Source of the DNA: Kordia antarctica
GTDB lineage: Bacteria > Bacteroidota > Bacteroidia > Flavobacteriales > Flavobacteriaceae
DNA: 64,000 bases
Direction: 5' to 3'
Assembly (NCBI RefSeq): GCF_009901525.1
Contig: NZ_CP019288.1
Location: 4,865,501-4,929,500 of the forward strand
Part shown: in pieces, positions 34,382-44,096 of the stretch
Layout of the letters: every line of letters starts with the position of its first letter
Position numbering within the stretch: position 1 is the stretch's first letter
Program-made: the position numbers and the translations under genes
The notes under the pieces: model-generated
The model's input: only the letters and a program-made list of their open reading frames with translations
What the model was told of the DNA's origin: nothing
Databases searched by the model: none

Positions 34382-35398
34382 ATGTATACATCAAGAATTA
34401 TAGGATTAGGACATTACGTGCCAGATAACGTGGTGACAAATGGTGATTTGTCTAAATTAATGGACACAAATGATGAATGGATACAGGAACGAACTGGTAT
34501 AAAAGAACGAAGATATGCCATAAAAGGCAGTGAAGATACTACTACAGGAATGGGCGTGAAAGCTGCGAAAGTAGCTATTGACAGCGCAGGAATTGATAAA
34601 GATGATATTGATTTTATCGTTTTTGCTACCTTAAGTCCTGATTACTATTTTCCTGGTCCAGGAGTTGCAGTTCAAAAAGCATTAGACATTAAAACCGTTG
34701 GCGCGTTAGATGTACGGAACCAATGTTCAGGATTTATATATGCAATTTCGGTAGCAGATCAGTTTATTAAAACAGGAATGTACAAAAACGTTTTGGTGAT
34801 TGGTTCGGAATTACACTCACATGGTTTGGATATGACAACGCGCGGAAGAGGTGTTTCTGTCATTTTTGGAGATGGAGCTGGAGCCGCAGTTTTGACAAGA
34901 AGTGAAGACAATAATCGTGGAATTTTATCAACGCATTTACACTCACAAGGTGAACATGCTGAAGAATTAGTGCTTACGGCGCCAGGAATGGGAACACGTT
35001 GGGTAAATGATATTTTAAAAGATCATGAAAATGGAGTAGAAGACACATCCTATTATCCAAAGATGAATGGAAAGTTTGTATTTAAAAATGCAGTCGTTCG
35101 TTTTAGCGAAGTCATTATGGAAGGTTTAACGCAAAATGGCTTGAAAAAAGAAGACATTGACATGTTAATTCCGCATCAAGCGAATTTAAGAATCTCTCAA
35201 TTTATACAGCGAAAATTTGGATTAAGCGACGATCAAGTATATAATAATATTATGCGTTACGGAAATACAACCGCAGCGTCAATTCCTATTGCGCTGACAG
35301 AAGCATGGCTGGAAGGAAAAGTGAAAGAAGGCGATACTGTGGTATTGGCAGCTTTCGGAAGTGGATTCACTTGGGGAAGTGTTATTATTAAATGGTAA
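34382..35398 (+). CDS. fabH: 3-oxoacyl-ACP synthase III (KAS III)
   Basis: 338 residues from the ATG at 34382; an upstream TTG at 34358 would give an atypical start. Active-site Cys in DVRNQCSGFIYA, His in IPHQANLRI, Asn in YGNTTAASIP, plus FGDGAGAAVL. Condenses an acyl-CoA with malonyl-ACP to start fatty acid synthesis. Flavobacteria carry several paralogues, so it may also prime polyenes or polyketides, but nothing in the neighbourhood says so. Confidence 0.92.
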   Translation: MYTSRIIGLGHYVPDNVVTNGDLSKLMDTNDEWIQERTGIKERRYAIKGSEDTTTGMGVKAAKVAIDSAGIDKDDIDFIVFATLSPDYYFPGPGVAVQKALDIKTVGALDVRNQCSGFIYAISVADQFIKTGMYKNVLVIGSELHSHGLDMTTRGRGVSVIFGDGAGAAVLTRSEDNNRGILSTHLHSQGEHAEELVLTAPGMGTRWVNDILKDHENGVEDTSYYPKMNGKFVFKNAVVRFSEVIMEGLTQNGLKKEDIDMLIPHQANLRISQFIQRKFGLSDDQVYNNIMRYGNTTAASIPIALTEAWLEGKVKEGDTVVLAAFGSGFTWGSVIIKW

Positions 35399-35493
35399 AT
35401 CTTTGAATGTGTCAATTTGAAAATTTTTCAATTTGAAGATGTGTGTGGTTGTGCTGACTCATAATTTGATAGATTATTTTTTTTCACAATTCG

Positions 35494-35663
35494 TTCTTTT
35501 TCCGTAGTGTAGTATTTATTTTTCGTTAAGAATTTTTGAAGCCTTGGAAAAAATTTAGAAAAATGAATGCGGTTTTAGTTTTTCAGAGAAAAAACTAAAA
35601 ACACCTCTGGAAAACGCACTTTCTTTTGTTTCTTTTCTTTGGGCGAACAAAGAAAAAGAAAAT
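35494..35663 (+). repeat. Three-copy intergenic hairpin element, copy 3
   Basis: Same order as copy 1 and mostly the same bases (TTCTTTTTCCGTAGTGTAG, TTCGTTAAGAATTTTTGAAG, CCTTGGAAAAAATTTAG, the GTTTTAGT/ACTAAAAAC stem, ACACCTCTGGAAAA, CGCACTTTCTTTTGTTTC, closing CTTTG-GGCGAA-CAAAG). It follows fabH in the same orientation. Confidence 0.87.
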
Positions 35664-35793
35664 AAAAAATTAAAAAATGAAGTTTGTTATCTTGAAACTT
35701 TACTAAAATCATTTGAAGGTTGTTCATGAAACTGACGTAGAGCAATCAATTTACACTATCAAACCAAACAACAGTAAAAATTCTAAAAAAAAT

Positions 35794-35830
35794 AAAAATC
35801 CCAAGTTCTCATGAGCTTGGGATTTTTCTA
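35794..35830. terminator. Bidirectional terminator-like hairpin
   Basis: AAAAATCCCAAG / CTTGGGATTTTT arms around TTCTCATGAG; A/T-runs on both sides. No gene ends close by; fabH ends 395 bases upstream. Confidence 0.6.
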
Positions 35831-36071
35831 TAGATATAAATATCTAATAAACGTTATGCAATATTTTAGGGTATTTGTTAGAGTGCTAAATTCGAATAAT
35901 CAACCTATGTAATCAATACTGAATAACTTTTTCAATAACAAAATTGTAATTTTTTTTGAAAAACAATTACTGCTTAGTAGAATTTTAACACTATTTTGGT
36001 TCAAATGTCCTAGTTTATAGATTAATAGCATTTTAGAAAATATTTAAACTCAAAAAAATCATATAAAAACA

Positions 36072-36105
36072 GAAAACCCTAGTTGTGCACAACTAAGGTT
36101 TTCTT
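36072..36105 (-). terminator. Terminator of the TonB-type barrel gene
   Basis: GAAAACCCTAGTTG-TGCA-CAACTAAGGTTTTC (one unpaired position), with T-rich tail on the minus strand, 95 bases after the stop. Confidence 0.75.
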
Positions 36106-36199
36106 TCATTAATAACTTGCAATTAACACTAACCATCAATACTAATTGAAGCTATTAAATTGTTTTAGATATTTTATTTTTTAATTAATATGAAGCGAT

Positions 36200-38668
36200 T
36201 TACATAAATCCACCACTTCCAGATTTTTCATCATTATCACGTTGCTTACGCGATTTTGCTCTGTATTTTCTACCACCAAAACGGTATGAAACACTTACGG
36301 AAACAGTATTGCTTTCCCAGTTAAATGATCCTTCCTGTCTAAATGGTCTATCACCATTAAAACCAAATTGCATGGTGTTAAAAATATCATTGTAGTTTAC
36401 ACTCAACGTTCCGTTTCCTTCTGCAAAACTATAACGACCTCCAATATTTATAAAATACATTGGCTTGGTTTCAAACTGAATACCTTTGGCGCTTCCTCTG
36501 TACAATCCGAACGCAGAAAGGTTTATTTTTTTAGAAACTTTAAAGTTGTTAAACATTCTAAAATTCCAAGCAGTATTATCAACTTCAACTGTTTCACTAA
36601 TTATATTATCAACTGTTGCAACATCCGTTGGAGCATTCAATGATTCTGTAATTCCTTTTTGAGTTTGCGCAAAGAAATCAAAACTAGCATTCAAACTCCA
36701 CCAACTTGTGGGTCTGTAATTACTTGAAACCTCAACTCCGTAGGCTGAAGTATTGTCAAAATTATCATGTGTTAAAATCAATCTGTTCAAGTCGGTACGA
36801 TCTACAAAAACGGCTCTATTGATCTCATCTTCAATAAGTCTGTAAAAAACTCCTCCAGTAATGGTTCCTTTATTTCCTAGCTTTCGAGTATAATTTATTT
36901 CCATAGAATTTGTAAACTGTGGCTGTAAATTAATATTTCCAAAAGAAGTAATCAATGGCGTACTCCATTCTCTAATAGGATTTACTTGTCCAATTCCAGG
37001 ACGATCAACACGCCTGCTATAACTTACTTGGTATGAATTTTTCTCAGAAGGAGAATATGTAAAGAATGCAGATGGATAAAACTGAACATAATCATTATCA
37101 AAATCAATAGTTGTAACATCGGTTGATGCAACTTCTCTTGACAATGCATTTGCGTTAACCTGAACACTTTCTGCGCGTACACCAACTTGATATGACCACT
37201 TTTCAAATTGCTTTCCATAGGTTCCGTATGCAGAATAAATATCTCTACTATACTCAAAATCTGTACTTGGCGTTCTGCGTAAATTTCCGATGTCGGTAAA
37301 TGAAAATCCACTAGATTGATAATCAATATTAGAATTGAATAAACGCGCTTCTAAACCAAGTTCTAACTTCGCTTTATTTTTTAAAGGACGCACATAATCT
37401 AAGTTAATTGTAATACGATCTCTAGCAGTTTCGGTTTCATCAATATAATTAGGAAATGTATTTGCTCCTGAAAAATTGAAATCAATATTATCATCAGCGT
37501 CATACACATTATAATCTACTTCCAATTCAATATTATGACCTTCATCATCCAAATCTAATTTATAATTAAAATTATATTGAGATGAAAAATTATCATTCTT
37601 TGCTAAGAAATCTTGGAAGTTATTAAACTGCGGATCGTCATAGAAAAAAACATCTGTATCACCATCAGTTTTACTATCCGTAATATTCTGACTCGTAAAA
37701 AATGAAAGTGTGTTTTTATCATTCAAATAAAAATCGACACCAACCTTAAATAAATGTGTCTTACGATTGTCTAAAAAGCTAAACAATTGTTCTGAATTAT
37801 CATCTACTCTAGTGATATTTCCATTATTAGCATTCTTAGAAATATTGTTTCCGTAGTTTCCGAATAAGTTAAATTTTCCATTACGGTAATTCATATCAAT
37901 AGAACTATTAAACTTAGACTCACGCTCACGTGTCAGTCCAATATTTATATTTCCATTAAATCCGATTTTTACATTCTTATGCAATACAATATTGATAATT
38001 CCGCTCATTCCTTCAGGATTATACTTTGCAGAAGGATTTGTGATTAGTTCAATTTTTTTGATAGAATTAGAAGGCAATTGCTTTAACAATTGTGCTGTCG
38101 GAATGTTTGATAATTTCCCGTCAACCATCACACGAACGTTTTGATTTCCTCGCAAACTAATTGCTCCTGTTTGTTGATCTACACTAACAGAAGGTAAATT
38201 GTTCATAATATCGGAAGCTGTTGGTCCACTTGTGACCAAATCTTTTCCAACGGTAATTACTTTTCGGTCAACTTTCTGTTCAATAGTAGTTCGTTCGGCA
38301 ACAATTTCTACTTCATTCAATGTCGTAGCACTTTCTGCTAAAGCAATAGTTCCGAGTGAAACCGTTCTGTTATCATTTGAAATCGTAACTTCTTTTGTCA
38401 CAGTTTCATATCCAATAAATTGAATGTCCACGATAAGAAATCCTGCGGGAATCTTTTCAATTTTAAAATTTCCGTTGTCATCTGAAATAGCTCCAGTTAA
38501 AATTTTGTTATCCGTTTTGGATTTAATAACAACAGTTGCGTACGGAATTAATTCTTGTGTTCGTGCGTCCACAACTTTTCCTTCAATAGTTCCGATTTTG
38601 GGTTCTGAATTTTGCGCATGTAATGCAAAGCATAGCATCACCATGCAAAGTGTGATTAGTTTTTTCAT
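36200..38668 (-). CDS. TonB-dependent receptor-like outer membrane beta-barrel protein
   Basis: 822 residues with signal peptide (to HAQN). N-terminal carboxypeptidase-regulatory-like domain (IEGKVVDARTQELIPYATVV, 27-115), plug domain about 120-235 (LVTSGPTASDIMNNLPSVSV, GVMVDGKLSN-type motif), then a long barrel of the OMP_b-brl_3 type with many aromatic-ended strands. C-terminal tail SGSGGFM. This is the 'outer membrane beta-barrel family' related to SusC receptors; ligand unknown, no SusD partner. Confidence 0.92.
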   Translation of the reverse strand: MKKLITLCMVMLCFALHAQNSEPKIGTIEGKVVDARTQELIPYATVVIKSKTDNKILTGAISDDNGNFKIEKIPAGFLIVDIQFIGYETVTKEVTISNDNRTVSLGTIALAESATTLNEVEIVAERTTIEQKVDRKVITVGKDLVTSGPTASDIMNNLPSVSVDQQTGAISLRGNQNVRVMVDGKLSNIPTAQLLKQLPSNSIKKIELITNPSAKYNPEGMSGIINIVLHKNVKIGFNGNINIGLTRERESKFNSSIDMNYRNGKFNLFGNYGNNISKNANNGNITRVDDNSEQLFSFLDNRKTHLFKVGVDFYLNDKNTLSFFTSQNITDSKTDGDTDVFFYDDPQFNNFQDFLAKNDNFSSQYNFNYKLDLDDEGHNIELEVDYNVYDADDNIDFNFSGANTFPNYIDETETARDRITINLDYVRPLKNKAKLELGLEARLFNSNIDYQSSGFSFTDIGNLRRTPSTDFEYSRDIYSAYGTYGKQFEKWSYQVGVRAESVQVNANALSREVASTDVTTIDFDNDYVQFYPSAFFTYSPSEKNSYQVSYSRRVDRPGIGQVNPIREWSTPLITSFGNINLQPQFTNSMEINYTRKLGNKGTITGGVFYRLIEDEINRAVFVDRTDLNRLILTHDNFDNTSAYGVEVSSNYRPTSWWSLNASFDFFAQTQKGITESLNAPTDVATVDNIISETVEVDNTAWNFRMFNNFKVSKKINLSAFGLYRGSAKGIQFETKPMYFINIGGRYSFAEGNGTLSVNYNDIFNTMQFGFNGDRPFRQEGSFNWESNTVSVSVSYRFGGRKYRAKSRKQRDNDEKSGSGGFM

Positions 38669-38877
38669 TTAATTTGTTCGTTTTTTGTTTTTGATTGATG
38701 AAGCTTCAGATTTACTTGAAGCATGCATACTTGACGCCTCAAAATATATTGTGTTACGGCATTTAACACACTTTAACATATTTTAACAAATAACACAGTT
38801 GCATTTTTTAAATGATTAAATTTGCAGTCTTATTACCAGTAAGTAAACCTAAATCGTAACCTAAAAAGTATAACCTA

Positions 38878-39234
38878 TTGAAAACACTAGTACTTGGCGC
38901 TTCTATGAAGCCACATCGCTTTTCCTACAAAGCGATACAAAAACTTGCAGCAAACGATCACGAAGTTGTTGCATACGGATTAAAAGAAGGAGAAATTAGC
39001 GGAATTCAGATTGATACAGAATTGGTGGAATACTCAGATATTCATACAGTTACTTTATATCTAAACTCATCTGTACAAGTAGATTTTTATGACTACATCA
39101 TTTCGTTACAGCCAAAACGTGTCATTTTTAATCCAGGAACCGAAAATCCAAAATTTTATAAATTACTTACCGAAAAAAATATAGAACACGAAGTTGCGTG
39201 TACGTTGGTTTTATTGGCGTCTAATCAATACTAA
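38878..39234 (+). CDS. CoA-binding domain protein, 118 residues
   Basis: Starts with TTG at 38878 ([20 protein letters not shown]): Rossmann-like GAS motif, then [27 protein letters not shown], which fit the CoA-binding (YccU-like) family. A TAAATTTG element lies at 38817-38824. Convergent with the symporter gene, whose 3' end overlaps this one by 24 bases. Confidence 0.85.
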   Translation: MKTLVLGASMKPHRFSYKAIQKLAANDHEVVAYGLKEGEISGIQIDTELVEYSDIHTVTLYLNSSVQVDFYDYIISLQPKRVIFNPGTENPKFYKLLTEKNIEHEVACTLVLLASNQY

Positions 39235-40722
39235 ACCAATAAACGTTAGCAATCCGTTAATCGGTAACAATTCATATCCAAACTGATAAAAATTCTCTTT
39301 AGCTAGTGTTGTCGCTTCCGCGAGATTGGCAACGTCTGCGGTGAAATACGTGTAGTAATTCCCGAAATTCGCTAAGAAATACGTCACGCATATCGAAACT
39401 ACGGTAACGATCCAAACGCGTTTATCAACGATTTTATATTTGGTGAAAATTCCAAAAGCAAACAATCCTAATAATGGTCCGTATGTATACCCTGCGATTG
39501 TTAAAATACTATCAATCACGCTTTTATTGCTCAAACTATTAAAAATAATCACGACAATAATCAATACGACTGACATTCCAATATGAACCAGTTGTCTAAT
39601 TCCTTTTTGCTTATTTTCTGGCTTTTTCTCAACGCCCAAAAAATCTACGGAAAAAGAAGTTGTCAATGAAGTCAATGCAGAATCGGCACTAGAATATGCA
39701 GCGGCAATCAAACCTAATAAGAAAACAACAGCCAATGAAATTCCCAATCCGCCGTTGAGTGCAATTTCTGGGAAAAGCAAATCGGTTTTTGGTTTTCCGT
39801 CCATTATAGGAACTGCAATATCATTCGCGCTAGCATACATAAATAATAATGCTCCTAATAATAAAAAGATCAAGTTTACAGCAACTAACACAATACTAAA
39901 CGAAATCATATTTTTTTGCGCATCGCCAAGTGTTTTGCAGGTTAAATTCTTTTGCATCATATCTTGGTCGAGTCCTGTCATACAAACTGCAATAAACAAT
40001 CCGCCAAGGAACGATTTTAGAAAATAATCTTTCGCCATAAAGCTATCTGTAAACCAGATTTTATTGTATTTCTCTAGCGCTTCTGAGTTCCAAAATTCGC
40101 CAAAACTCATATCAAGATTCGTCAAAATCAAATACATAGCAACGCCAACGGCAACTAACATAAACAAGGTTTGTAGCGTATCTGTCCAAACAATTGTTTT
40201 AATTCCGCCACGAAATGTGTACAACCAAATCAATAAAACAGATAAACTTACGGTAACCGCAAAATGAATTCCATAAGCGTCAAATACATACCGTTGCAAC
40301 ACAATTGCTACCAAATACAATCTAAAAGAAGCACCCAAAATTCTTGAAACTAAAAAGAAAAAAGCACCCGTTTTATAACTTACGACTCCAAATCGGTCTT
40401 CCAAATACTGATAAATAGAGGTTACATTCAAGCGATAATAAATTGGCATCAGCACAAATGCAATAATAAAATACCCAACCAAATATCCGAAAACAACTTG
40501 CATATAGCTAAACTGAGAAGCTTCCACCCAACCTGGAACGGAAATAAATGTCACGCCCGAAAGCGATGCGCCAATCATTCCAAAAGCTACAATATACCAA
40601 GGCGACTTTCGCGAAGCTCTAAAAAATGATTCGTTGCTATCATCTTTCCCCGTGAAATACGAGATCAAAATTAAAACGCCAAAATAGCCGGCAATAAGGA
40701 GTAAAATATGAATTGGTTGCAT
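39211..40722 (-). CDS. Sodium:solute symporter (SSS family)
   Basis: 503 residues from the ATG at 40722 ([18 protein letters not shown]); the upstream start would add 12 residues not seen in the family. About 13 hydrophobic segments, SSS signatures [52 protein letters not shown]. Imports a sodium-coupled organic solute; the ligand cannot be read. Ends overlapping the CoA-binding gene. Confidence 0.92.
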   Translation of the reverse strand: MQPIHILLLIAGYFGVLILISYFTGKDDSNESFFRASRKSPWYIVAFGMIGASLSGVTFISVPGWVEASQFSYMQVVFGYLVGYFIIAFVLMPIYYRLNVTSIYQYLEDRFGVVSYKTGAFFFLVSRILGASFRLYLVAIVLQRYVFDAYGIHFAVTVSLSVLLIWLYTFRGGIKTIVWTDTLQTLFMLVAVGVAMYLILTNLDMSFGEFWNSEALEKYNKIWFTDSFMAKDYFLKSFLGGLFIAVCMTGLDQDMMQKNLTCKTLGDAQKNMISFSIVLVAVNLIFLLLGALLFMYASANDIAVPIMDGKPKTDLLFPEIALNGGLGISLAVVFLLGLIAAAYSSADSALTSLTTSFSVDFLGVEKKPENKQKGIRQLVHIGMSVVLIIVVIIFNSLSNKSVIDSILTIAGYTYGPLLGLFAFGIFTKYKIVDKRVWIVTVVSICVTYFLANFGNYYTYFTADVANLAEATTLAKENFYQFGYELLPINGLLTFIGLVLIRRQ

Positions 40723-41044
40723 AAATATAATTTGTGGATTGCAAAATACGAACTTCAATGCTTTGCGCTGTTTAAAAATTCAAAAATTTAAGATTCAAGG
40801 GTTTGATTGTGGAAAGATTTAAAAAATAAGTCTATTACATTGACTTTTAGAATATATGATCGCTTCGGCTTTTAGTTTCGCAAAAGATACAGAGTTTATA
40901 GTCAATTGCTCGTTCTGTTTATACTAGGAAAACATTACGGATTTTCCACGGGTTCGTTTTTTTTACTAACTTCGTTCTAGCAATCGTAACTAACCATAAA
41001 AGTTGGCAACAATTATTAGAAAATCAAATCAAAATATAAAATCT
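40723..41044. other. Non-coding gap
   Basis: I see no gene or repeat in this stretch; it holds the divergent regulatory space for the symporter and the T9SS protein. Confidence 0.5.
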
Positions 41045-41890
41045 ATGAAGAAAATCTACACACTTACTTTTTTAATAACTTCTTTTGTATGTCAGGCTCA
41101 AATAGTAAATATTCCAGACGCAAATTTTAAAAATGCTTTAGTAAATGACATTGTTGTAGATATAGATAATAATGGAGTTTATGATTCCGATGCAGATTTA
41201 AACAATGATGGAGAGATTCAAGTTAGTGAAGCCGAATCAGTTATCAGCTTAAATATTAGTTTTAAAAACATTACCTCTCTTGAAGGAATTGCAAGTTTTT
41301 CTAATCTTATCAAATTATATTGTACTGATAATCCATTTATTGAGTTTGATGTTTCATCACTTATAAATTTAGAAACTTTAAGATGTTGGGATATCGATCA
41401 AGTCGTAAGTATTGATTTATCATCAAATATAAACTTGACATCATTAGAATGTGATGTCAATGATTCATTAGAGTTTTTAAATATCCAAAATGGTAACAAT
41501 CAAAACCTTGTACGACTTTGGACAGATAGTTCACCTAATTTAGTTTGCATTCAAGTTGATGATGAAGTCTATGCCAACAATCAAACTTGTAATAATAATG
41601 AATGGTGCAAAGACATTTCTACAACTTATAATGAAAATTGTACTTTAGGAATAAATGAATTTAATTACAATGCAATAAATGTCTTCCCAAATCCTACTAA
41701 AAATGAATTAACGATTAACTCAAACTTGTCTGTAGAAAGTTTTAAGATTTATTCTACGAATGGAAAATTAGTCATGAGTAAAAAACTACAAAACAATAAA
41801 ATTGATTTATTTAACCTCAATTCAGGAATTTATTTTATCAAATTTCAATCACAAAATAAAACGATAATTAAAAAAATAATCAAGGAATAA
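41045..41890 (+). CDS. Secreted LRR-like protein with T9SS type A sorting domain
   Basis: 281 residues from the ATG at 41045 (signal peptide MKKIYTLTFLITSFVCQAQ); the longer start at 41003 hides it. NIPDANFKNALV start, then four or five leucine-rich-type turns with acid calcium-like loops (VDIDNNGVYDSDADLNNDGE), then INVFPNPTKNEL ... GIYFIKFQ, the T9SS C-terminal sorting domain. Surface-exposed or released; partner unknown. Confidence 0.87.
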   Translation: MKKIYTLTFLITSFVCQAQIVNIPDANFKNALVNDIVVDIDNNGVYDSDADLNNDGEIQVSEAESVISLNISFKNITSLEGIASFSNLIKLYCTDNPFIEFDVSSLINLETLRCWDIDQVVSIDLSSNINLTSLECDVNDSLEFLNIQNGNNQNLVRLWTDSSPNLVCIQVDDEVYANNQTCNNNEWCKDISTTYNENCTLGINEFNYNAINVFPNPTKNELTINSNLSVESFKIYSTNGKLVMSKKLQNNKIDLFNLNSGIYFIKFQSQNKTIIKKIIKE

Positions 41891-42261
41891 AAAAAAACAC
41901 ACATAACGGTAGCGGATTGCGGAAGCCAATAGTTTTTAAAAACTACCCATATCTGCCTTACAATAAGGTCTTAAAACGTTAAAACAATACTTCAAAGGAT
42001 TCACAGTCATATTTCAGTTCCAAAACCGTCACTTCGAGTAATTTTTGGAATAAAATGAAGAAAATTGCATTTCGACTCCGCTCAATAGAACTATTGAGAA
42101 GTATTCGCTATTTCTAAGCTGAATCTCGATAGCTCTGCTGAGTTGATCTCGATACAAAATTCTTCCAGAATTTCACTCGATCTGACGAGTAGTAAACATT
42201 TCAGCTTCAGATTCAACTTCATTTTCAATTTCCAAAGCCAAAAAACCGTAAATTTGCCCTC
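41891..42261. repeat. Gap with REP-like palindromes
   Basis: Contains GTCACTTCGAGTAATTTTTGG, TTTCGACTCCGCTCAATAG, and CTCGATACAAAATTCTTCCA...GAATTTCACTCGATC, related to the elements at 17150-17310. A -7-like TAAATTTG at 42249-42256 belongs to recR. Confidence 0.75.
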
Positions 42262-42882
42262 ATGGAATTCTCCTCAAAACTATTAGAAAACGCAGTCAAT
42301 GAAATTTCGCAACTTCCAGGAATCGGAAAGCGAACTGCATTACGGTTGGTCTTGCATTTATTACGTCAGCCAGAAAGTCAAACGTTGCATTTAACAAGCG
42401 CGTTGCAAGATTTGCGTACGGAAATAAAGCATTGCAAAAGCTGTCACAACATTTCGGATGTGGAAATTTGTGACATTTGCATCAATGCGAATCGCCAACA
42501 AGAAATCATTTGTGTTGTAGAAGACATTCGAGATGTCATGGCAATCGAAAGTACGGCGCAATACAAAGGTTTATATCATGTTTTGGGTGGGAAAATTTCT
42601 CCGTTAGACGGAATTGGTCCGCACAATCTCACCATTGGTAGTTTGGTTGAAAAAGTAAAAGAAGGAAAAGTAAAAGAAATCATATTTGCGCTAAGTTCAA
42701 CAATGGAAGGCGATACAACGAATTTCTACATCTACAAACAAATAGAAAATTACGAAGTAAAAACCTCTACCATTGCTCGTGGAATTTCGGTTGGTGACGA
42801 ATTAGAATACGCCGATGAGGTTACACTTGGAAGAAGTATTTTGAACAGAGTTCCGTTTGAAAATTCACTAAAGAGTTCATAA
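42262..42882 (+). CDS. recR: Recombination mediator RecR
   Basis: 206 residues. N-terminal helix-hairpin-helix ([12 protein letters not shown]), a four-cysteine zinc motif ([16 protein letters not shown]), Toprim domain ([37 protein letters not shown]). Loads RecA at gaps with RecO. A TAAATTTG promoter element ends only five bases before the ATG, which hints at a leaderless or near-leaderless message. 12 bases before the glycosyltransferase. Confidence 0.95.
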   Translation: MEFSSKLLENAVNEISQLPGIGKRTALRLVLHLLRQPESQTLHLTSALQDLRTEIKHCKSCHNISDVEICDICINANRQQEIICVVEDIRDVMAIESTAQYKGLYHVLGGKISPLDGIGPHNLTIGSLVEKVKEGKVKEIIFALSSTMEGDTTNFYIYKQIENYEVKTSTIARGISVGDELEYADEVTLGRSILNRVPFENSLKSS

Positions 42883-42894
42883 AAACATAGCTTC

Positions 42895-44016
42895 ATGAAA
42901 CTCTCTATCATCATTCTCAACTACAATGTGCGCTACTTTTTAGAAGCGTGTTTGCGCAGTGTGCAATCCGCTATTTCGGAAATGGACGCAGAAATAATTG
43001 TCGTGGATAACAATTCGCCAGATGACAGTTGCGACATGATGCGAAACACTTTTCCAGAGATTCAACTCTTGGCGAATACAGAAAATGTAGGTTTTGCCAA
43101 AGCCAACAATCAAGGTGTCAAACTTGCCAAAGGTGAATATGTTTGTATCTTAAATCCTGATACAATTGTTGCAGAAGATACTTTTTCGCAATTACTCGCA
43201 TTCGCGGAAAGCAAGGAGAATTTAGGTGCAATTGGTTGCAAACTCATTGACGGAAGCGGAACATTTCTGCCCGAAAGCAAGCGCAACATTCCAACGCCAA
43301 TGGTTTCTGTAAAGAAAATATTAGGCAATAAAAATTCAGGATACTATTCTAATCTCCATGAAAATGAAATTGGTAAAGTAAAAATTCTAGTAGGAGCATT
43401 TATGCTGTTAAAAAAAAGTGTGTATGAAGCTGTCGCTGGATTTGACGAAGATTATTTCATGTATGGCGAAGACATAGATTTATCATACAAAATCATAAAA
43501 GCAGGTTTTCAAAACTACTATTATGGCAAAACTTCGGTGATTCATTACAAAGGAGAAAGTACGTTAAAAGACAAAACCTATGCAAATCGTTTTTACGGCG
43601 CAATGCAATTATTCTATAAAAAACATTTCAAAAGAAATTTTATCTATGATATTGCGGTTACGCTTGGCGCGAAAGTAATTCCGTTACTTTCAACCTCAGA
43701 AAAACAAGTTTCCAAAAACATTCAAAAATGTATAATTGTTACGAATGATGCAACTCGTTTTGAGCAGCTTCAAACCGTTTACAATGGTAAAATATGTGTG
43801 CCAGTTGATGATTTAGATCGCTTAGTTCATCAAACAGAAAATAAATATCATACGGAAATTATATTTGATACTCACTTTGTTGATATGAAAAGTATCATTC
43901 AAATCTTTGAAAAACAGCTTGGATATTACAAAATATACCCAAAAAACAGTACTTTTATCCTCGGTAGCGATTCTTCTAAAAATAGAGGAGAAGTGCTAAT
44001 GTTGAAGAAGAATTAA
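42895..44016 (+). CDS. Glycosyltransferase family 2 with C-terminal extension
   Basis: 373 residues. Classic GT-A start MKLSIIILNYNVRYFLEACL, DNNSPDDS, NVGFAKANNQG, NPDT (metal-binding DxD equivalent) and EDYFMYGEDIDLSYKI. No membrane helices. Residues ~260-373 are a less conserved extra domain. Probably adds sugars to a surface polysaccharide. Directly downstream of recR, likely in one transcript. Confidence 0.9.
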   Translation: MKLSIIILNYNVRYFLEACLRSVQSAISEMDAEIIVVDNNSPDDSCDMMRNTFPEIQLLANTENVGFAKANNQGVKLAKGEYVCILNPDTIVAEDTFSQLLAFAESKENLGAIGCKLIDGSGTFLPESKRNIPTPMVSVKKILGNKNSGYYSNLHENEIGKVKILVGAFMLLKKSVYEAVAGFDEDYFMYGEDIDLSYKIIKAGFQNYYYGKTSVIHYKGESTLKDKTYANRFYGAMQLFYKKHFKRNFIYDIAVTLGAKVIPLLSTSEKQVSKNIQKCIIVTNDATRFEQLQTVYNGKICVPVDDLDRLVHQTENKYHTEIIFDTHFVDMKSIIQIFEKQLGYYKIYPKNSTFILGSDSSKNRGEVLMLKKN

Positions 44017-44096
44017 ATTGAAAATAATTCAATAAAAAATCATATTATTTAGTATTTTCGCAAAATAATATAAAATAACATCTTTAGATTAAGGAT

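Larger units (their letters stand above)
35399..36199. other. 800-base gap with a hairpin element and two terminators
   Basis: Holds copy 3 of the intergenic hairpin element (35494-35663), a symmetrical terminator-like hairpin (35794-35830) and the terminator of the minus-strand TonB-type gene (36072-36105). I see no gene; the remaining sequence is AT-rich. Confidence 0.6.
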
